Source: Nitrospirota bacterium
Lineage (GTDB): Bacteria; Nitrospirota; Leptospirillia; Leptospirillales; Leptospirillaceae
DNA length: 35,732 nt
Reading direction: 5' to 3'
Assembly (NCBI GenBank): GCA_021816465.1
Contig: JAKAYF010000015.1
Location: 1-35,732 of the forward strand
The notes beneath the pieces were generated by a model. That model made no database searches, was not told the origin of the DNA, and saw nothing but the letters and a program-made list of their open reading frames with translations. Below are positions 32,099 to 35,732 of the stretch, piece after piece; position 1 is the first letter of the stretch, and each line of letters starts with the position of its first letter. The translations under genes and the position numbers were made by a program.

Positions 32099-33106
32099 CT
32101 ACTGCGCTGCTTCTCTTTCCAGTGAAGATGTTTGAGAAGCACGTCTGATCCGGTCATTAACCGCAAGCCACTCCGGCAAATCAGGAGGTGCTTCAAGAAG
32201 AATACGGTCAAATCCCTCCCGATCAAGGTGATGCAAGGTTGAATAAAGCGCTTGACCATACTCAAACGCCGTCAAAGGCATGGAAACGGCGTTGACGCTA
32301 CCGCATTCGAGTTTCTCGCCTGTCTTTCCCAAGTTCAGGACAGCAACCTTACCCCCATGGGAAATAATTTGAAAAACACGATGCCACAATGTGGCGTTCG
32401 GATGAACCTCAAGGGGAGTGACAGGGGCATAATGAGAGGGCAGCGAACCTGGCGACCGGAGCCGTGGCTCCCGGGAATATCCAGGGAGAACGTGCCTCCC
32501 GAGCGTTTCTTCAATCTCTGCGACCGAAATTCCTCCCGGACGAAGAAGAACCGCACTTTTCTCATCCAGACTGAGAATGGTGGACTCCACCCCGACCCGG
32601 CAAGGCCCTCCGTCAAGGATCATGCCCACTCCGGATCCAAGTCCTGCCCGAACATGTTCCGCCGTTGTCGGGCTCACCCGACCAAAAGGATTGGCTGACG
32701 GTGCGGCAATTCCCCGTCCAAATGCCTTCAGCAAAGACGTGGCAACCGGATGGTCTGGCACCCGAACTCCTACCGTATCCTGTCCTCCTGTCACCTGGTT
32801 CGGAACGTCGCTGCGTCGAGGCAGAATCAGGGTCAGGGGTCCTGGCCAGAAACGGGCTGAAAGCCGCCATACGGAACGGGGAATCTTCTCGACATAAAGC
32901 TCAAGCTGAGTCACATCAGCAATATGAACGATAAGGGGGTGATCCGCCGGACGCCCCTTGATTGTGAATATTTTCTCTATCGCCACAGGATTTGAAGCAT
33001 CCGCTCCAAGCCCATAGACGGTCTCTGTCGGAAAAGCAACGGTCTCACCAGCCCGCAGCAAGTCCGCTGCGGCATGGATCTTTTTTTGCATTAATGCATC
33101 AAGCAT
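32099..33106 (-). CDS. tsaC: L-threonylcarbamoyladenylate synthase (Sua5 type)
   Basis: The enzyme makes threonylcarbamoyl-AMP for the t6A modification of tRNAs reading ANN codons. The 335 residues have the YrdC domain (about 1-205): A-F-P-T-E-T-V-Y-G-L-G-A-D-A, the K-G-R-P-x-D-H-P-L-I segment, W-P-G-P-L-T-L-I-L, V-G-V-R-V-P-D-H, and A-P-S-A-N-P-F-G. A linker and a C-terminal Sua5 domain (about 215-335) beginning near S-P-G-S-L-P-S-H-Y-A-P follow. GGAGG lies ten bases before ATG 33106. The 150 bases between its stop and the aprA operator (31945-32098) hold the aprA -35 and nothing else I can name. Confidence 0.94.
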   Translation of the reverse strand: MLDALMQKKIHAAADLLRAGETVAFPTETVYGLGADASNPVAIEKIFTIKGRPADHPLIVHIADVTQLELYVEKIPRSVWRLSARFWPGPLTLILPRRSDVPNQVTGGQDTVGVRVPDHPVATSLLKAFGRGIAAPSANPFGRVSPTTAEHVRAGLGSGVGMILDGGPCRVGVESTILSLDEKSAVLLRPGGISVAEIEETLGRHVLPGYSREPRLRSPGSLPSHYAPVTPLEVHPNATLWHRVFQIISHGGKVAVLNLGKTGEKLECGSVNAVSMPLTAFEYGQALYSTLHHLDREGFDRILLEAPPDLPEWLAVNDRIRRASQTSSLEREAAQ

Positions 33107-33207
33107 TCCAGGACAACCTCCGGATTACCAGTAAAAACCTTAATATTTGTTCATCCCTGCGCAGAAAAAAAGGCATGCCAAACGTTTCTCCTGACCGCTC
33201 CGGCAGA

Positions 33208-34341
33208 TCAGCTCCCATCAAATGGCCGGATTCCAAACTTTTTCATTTTTCTCCACATGGTCGTCCGACTCATCCCTATTAACTCGGAAGCTTTGGCAAT
33301 CTCGCCGTCAGAAGATCTGAGGGAGTGAACGATCAAGTCTCTTTCAATTGCCAGAGCCTCCCCCTGATCCAGTCCAGAACCTCCAGACCAGTCAAGCTCC
33401 ATGGATTTGAGCTCTTCCCTGATCCAGGCAACCGGCACTTTTTCACCGGGCATAAAAGCCCCCAACAGACCGTCCAGAAAAGAAAAAAGCTCCCTGATAT
33501 TTCCCGGCCAGGAATAAGACTTAAGAACCCTGACTCCATCTCTGGAAAGGTCAGGCGCCATGGCCTTGTTTTCCTCCTGCCACCGTTTCCATTTCCAATC
33601 GATCAAAGCGGGAATCTCTTCTGCCTGCTCCCGCAAAGGAGGGATCCTGATGGTTTTTCCCCTGATCCTGTAAAAGAAGTCGGCCCTTAAGCGACCAGCA
33701 GACAACAAAGAAGGGATGCGCTCATTGGTCGCAACAAGGATTCTTGTGTCAATGGAAATCTCTCTCGTCGAACCGAGGGGCTGGAGTGTCTTGCGATCAA
33801 GAAATCGCAGCAGCTTCATCTGGACTTCCAGCGACATATTCTGAAGCTCGTCGATAAAAAGCGTCCCCTGATGAGATGACTCGAGACGACCGGTATGATC
33901 GCCTGCCGCTCCGGTGAAACTCCCCTTTCGATGGCCAAATAGCAGGGAATCGGCGATCTCACTGGAAAAATGAGTCGCATCAAGAACCACAAACGGACCT
34001 TTTTTGCGGGAGCTGCTTTCATGTATCATCCGCGCAAGAAACTCTTTCCCGGTCCCAGTTTCCCCTTCAATGATCAGCGGAAGCGAAGATTGAGCCAGAC
34101 GATCAAAGCCATGGCGGGGAAAACTCCTGACATAAAACGCTCCCCCCGGCCGATCATGATCAGACCCCAGGCGGTCAGAACCGAAGCCGCCTTCCATCGG
34201 AAGCGGTTCCTCCAACGCGCTGTGATTCACAGGATTGAAGGCTGTGAAGACTGGTGCGGTCTTCGAGGCTTTCCTCTCCAAAAAAATACCGGCGCTACCA
34301 TTATATCCGTCAAAAGACGGTTCCGGGGAAACAGGTTTCAT
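33208..34341 (-). CDS. Sigma-54-dependent transcriptional activator (AAA+ and Fis HTH)
   Basis: This enhancer-binding protein opens sigma-54 promoters. The AAA+ domain shows Walker A G-E-T-G-T-G-K-E, the sigma-54 loop as G-S-F-T-G-A (usual GAFTGA), Walker B G-T-L-F-I-D-E-L, sensor I V-A-T-N, the R-finger region L-R-A-D-F-F-Y-R-I and sensor II W-P-G-N-I-R-E-L. A Fis-type HTH (I-A-K-A-S-E-L-I-G-M-S-R-T-T-M-W-R-K-M) ends the protein. ATG 34341 has AAGAGG ten bases upstream; ATG 34368 and an open frame to 34620 exist. The 80-100 residues before the AAA+ domain match no receiver or GAF domain. It lies just downstream of the DUF6671 gene; targets are unknown. Confidence 0.88.
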   Translation of the reverse strand: MKPVSPEPSFDGYNGSAGIFLERKASKTAPVFTAFNPVNHSALEEPLPMEGGFGSDRLGSDHDRPGGAFYVRSFPRHGFDRLAQSSLPLIIEGETGTGKEFLARMIHESSSRKKGPFVVLDATHFSSEIADSLLFGHRKGSFTGAAGDHTGRLESSHQGTLFIDELQNMSLEVQMKLLRFLDRKTLQPLGSTREISIDTRILVATNERIPSLLSAGRLRADFFYRIRGKTIRIPPLREQAEEIPALIDWKWKRWQEENKAMAPDLSRDGVRVLKSYSWPGNIRELFSFLDGLLGAFMPGEKVPVAWIREELKSMELDWSGGSGLDQGEALAIERDLIVHSLRSSDGEIAKASELIGMSRTTMWRKMKKFGIRPFDGS

Positions 34342-34622
34342 CTTCGGAAAACCTCTTCTTGTTTTCATAAGCCCACAAAAATGGTCCGATCGTCCAAGCC
34401 TACAGCAGGGAGCTGAACCATTTCCGGATGAATGCCCGTTCCGGATTTCAGAAAAGTTTGCTTGCACGACAGCCGTCATGAAGAAAAACGTGTCCGAAAG
34501 GTCGTCTGATAAAGCTTCCATAGTCTTGGAATAGCGACGCCCCCTCGTCACCGGCTCTTTTCTGATAACAGGGATCTGTGGCAGAGATCCCTGGCGGCCG
34601 CAATCGACCACCCGGCACAAGA

Positions 34623-35483
34623 TCAGGGGTTACAATAGTCGCAGTGGAGCGGATCTGCATATTTCCAATCGGAACGCTCTTGTCTTGCGCGGTGGCCACA
34701 CTTGATACAACCGTAAACGTCCGCAAGAAAGTCCTGAGTCCCTCCTCCGCAGTTTCTGCAGGGAAGGCCAGGAATCCGGTCAACAACCCAGAAACCCGGA
34801 GCGTTACAAGCAGGACATGCGGACAGGATCTTCCTCAGAAGGTCTTCCGATGCCAGACGGATGTTCTCCATCCGAACAGGATTGGCATGGGCGCGGCCGT
34901 CGGTTTCAAGAAACACCTGCCCCGTTTTCGACTGACCGGATGCCCACTCGAAGGCATTCTCAAGGTCTTTCCATGAGGCGATTCCCTTCCGGATTCGCGG
35001 ATCAATTTCTCCTTCCGGACGCACAACCAGATGCTGGCCGGGAAAACCGGCCTCCCGGGCGAAGCTTTCGGCCTCAGACCATCCGGATGCCAGACTATGG
35101 GAAAAGTTGGCCTTGCCTTGAGCCGCTCCGCAAATTTCAATATCTCTTTCGTCATCAATAAAGATCAGGATCTCAAGATTCCACGGAAAAACTCCTGCAA
35201 AGGGATCCGGCCCAAAAGAGCCCTCACTTGCAATCCCGATGGAGAGACCTGAAAGACTCATCCCTGTTCGTGCTTTTTTTCTTGCCGCCTCAATCTGTGT
35301 TCCTGCTCTGGGGATGTCGCGGGTAAATGTACCCAAAAGATCGGTATCATAGCCAGTCACCCGTTCAATACGACAGCCGAGAACCGGATTCAGGACGTCC
35401 GCAACAACCCGATCTTTTCCATGTTGGGTGAGAAAGGAAATTTTCTGGCCATCATAGGCAGAAAACTTTTTTGTTATTGCCAT
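34623..35483 (-). CDS. DUF6671-like protein with zinc ribbon
   Basis: This is a 286-residue soluble protein of unknown function. The N-terminal part (G-Y-D-T-D-L-L-G-T-F-T-R-D-I and G-I-A-S-E-G-S-F-G-P-D-P) fits what I recall of DUF6671 proteins. The C-terminal part has cysteine pairs C-P-A-C-N, C-R-N-C-G, C-I-K-C-G-H and C-D-Y-C, consistent with two zinc ribbons. It has no signal peptide. ATG 35483 follows an AAAGAGAT ribosome-binding sequence. It stands before the sigma-54 activator gene on the same strand. A link between them is only positional. Confidence 0.75.
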   Translation of the reverse strand: MAITKKFSAYDGQKISFLTQHGKDRVVADVLNPVLGCRIERVTGYDTDLLGTFTRDIPRAGTQIEAARKKARTGMSLSGLSIGIASEGSFGPDPFAGVFPWNLEILIFIDDERDIEICGAAQGKANFSHSLASGWSEAESFAREAGFPGQHLVVRPEGEIDPRIRKGIASWKDLENAFEWASGQSKTGQVFLETDGRAHANPVRMENIRLASEDLLRKILSACPACNAPGFWVVDRIPGLPCRNCGGGTQDFLADVYGCIKCGHRARQERSDWKYADPLHCDYCNP

Positions 35484-35542
35484 TTCATCTCTTTTTCATG
35501 CAAAAAATATTGTTCCGGAAAAGCTCATAGCCTGCCAAAAAA

Positions 35543-35574
35543 TCTCACCGTTATCTCTCCAGATAACGGTGAGA
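35543..35574 (-). terminator. Strong rho-independent terminator for a gene beyond the right edge
   Basis: TCTCACCGTTATCT and AGATAACGGTGAGA form a perfect 14-bp stem with a 4-base loop, followed on the minus strand by six T's. It separates the DUF6671 gene from whatever lies to the right. The last 158 bases hold only a short open frame (35660-35731) that could be the 3' end of that gene. Confidence 0.9.
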
Positions 35575-35732
35575 CGATGGACAAATGAGCCATCATAAAC
35601 CTCAGGAATATGCTCCCCTCTCAGTCTGAGGGAAACGATGAGCCCCATCTCTTTTAACCTTAAATCTCACAATGAATATTCTCCTTGGTCGGAGATTTCA
35701 TGACACTCGTTTCCATTGCTTGTCCGTTGTCC

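Noticed and set aside
35660-35731. 3' end of a minus-strand gene entering from the right edge
   Set aside because: Only 23 codons are visible and the composition is not decisive, although the strong terminator beyond it would fit.

Overview
The gene content suggests an acidophilic, chemolithoautotrophic bacterium. An adjacent aprB-aprA-sat set, a glycogen/pentose-phosphate operon, PPK2, two EAL c-di-GMP proteins and OmpA/DUF4398 lipoproteins fit Leptospirillum (Nitrospirota) well. That assignment is inference from gene complement and style, not a search result.

Positions 1-7.4 kb are accessory DNA. A cut-off IS200/IS605 TnpA leads into a 337-bp repeat carrying the 3' half of a tRNA-Glu gene, from anticodon loop to CCA. 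An intact tyrosine recombinase ends inside that tRNA fragment. A second 337-bp copy, with its own tRNA-Glu half and a dead integrase tail, lies about 6.2 kb to the right. This layout looks like a tandem array of tRNA-Glu-anchored elements. The cargo is a broken zeta-toxin-like ATPase, a diguanylate cyclase, an IS21 remnant, a partial third repeat copy, a PIN / XRE-ImmA(IrrE) pair with a probable operator, a small conserved protein, a TIR-like (ThsB-type) remnant joined in frame to a BrnA-type antitoxin, and further debris.

Positions 7.5-24.1 kb are mostly core. They hold two convergent EAL proteins (one with a YkuI_C-like sensor), a methyltransferase, and a tight minus-strand operon pgm-glgP-gnd-zwf-ppk2. 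This operon carries glycogen to glucose-1-P, glucose-6-P and NADPH via the oxidative pentose phosphate pathway, with a polyphosphate-linked kinase at its end. An OmpA/DUF4398 lipoprotein pair, ackA, ilvD and a small conserved protein follow.

Positions 24.3-27.2 kb hold a Sel1-repeat gene that is doubly broken: a +1 slip in a G6 tract and an insertion by a complete IS607-family element (serine recombinase TnpA plus TnpB). Joining the flanks at the GG core and removing one G restores an open frame of exactly 310 codons.

Positions 27.2-35.7 kb are core again. They hold a zinc alcohol dehydrogenase, then aprA-aprB-sat under a promoter with perfect sigma-70 hexamers (TTGACA-N17-TATAAT) overlapped by a perfect 19-bp inverted repeat. 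A Sua5/TsaC tRNA-modification enzyme, a sigma-54 activator with a GSFTGA loop, a DUF6671-like zinc-ribbon protein and a strong terminator for a gene beyond the right edge complete the window.
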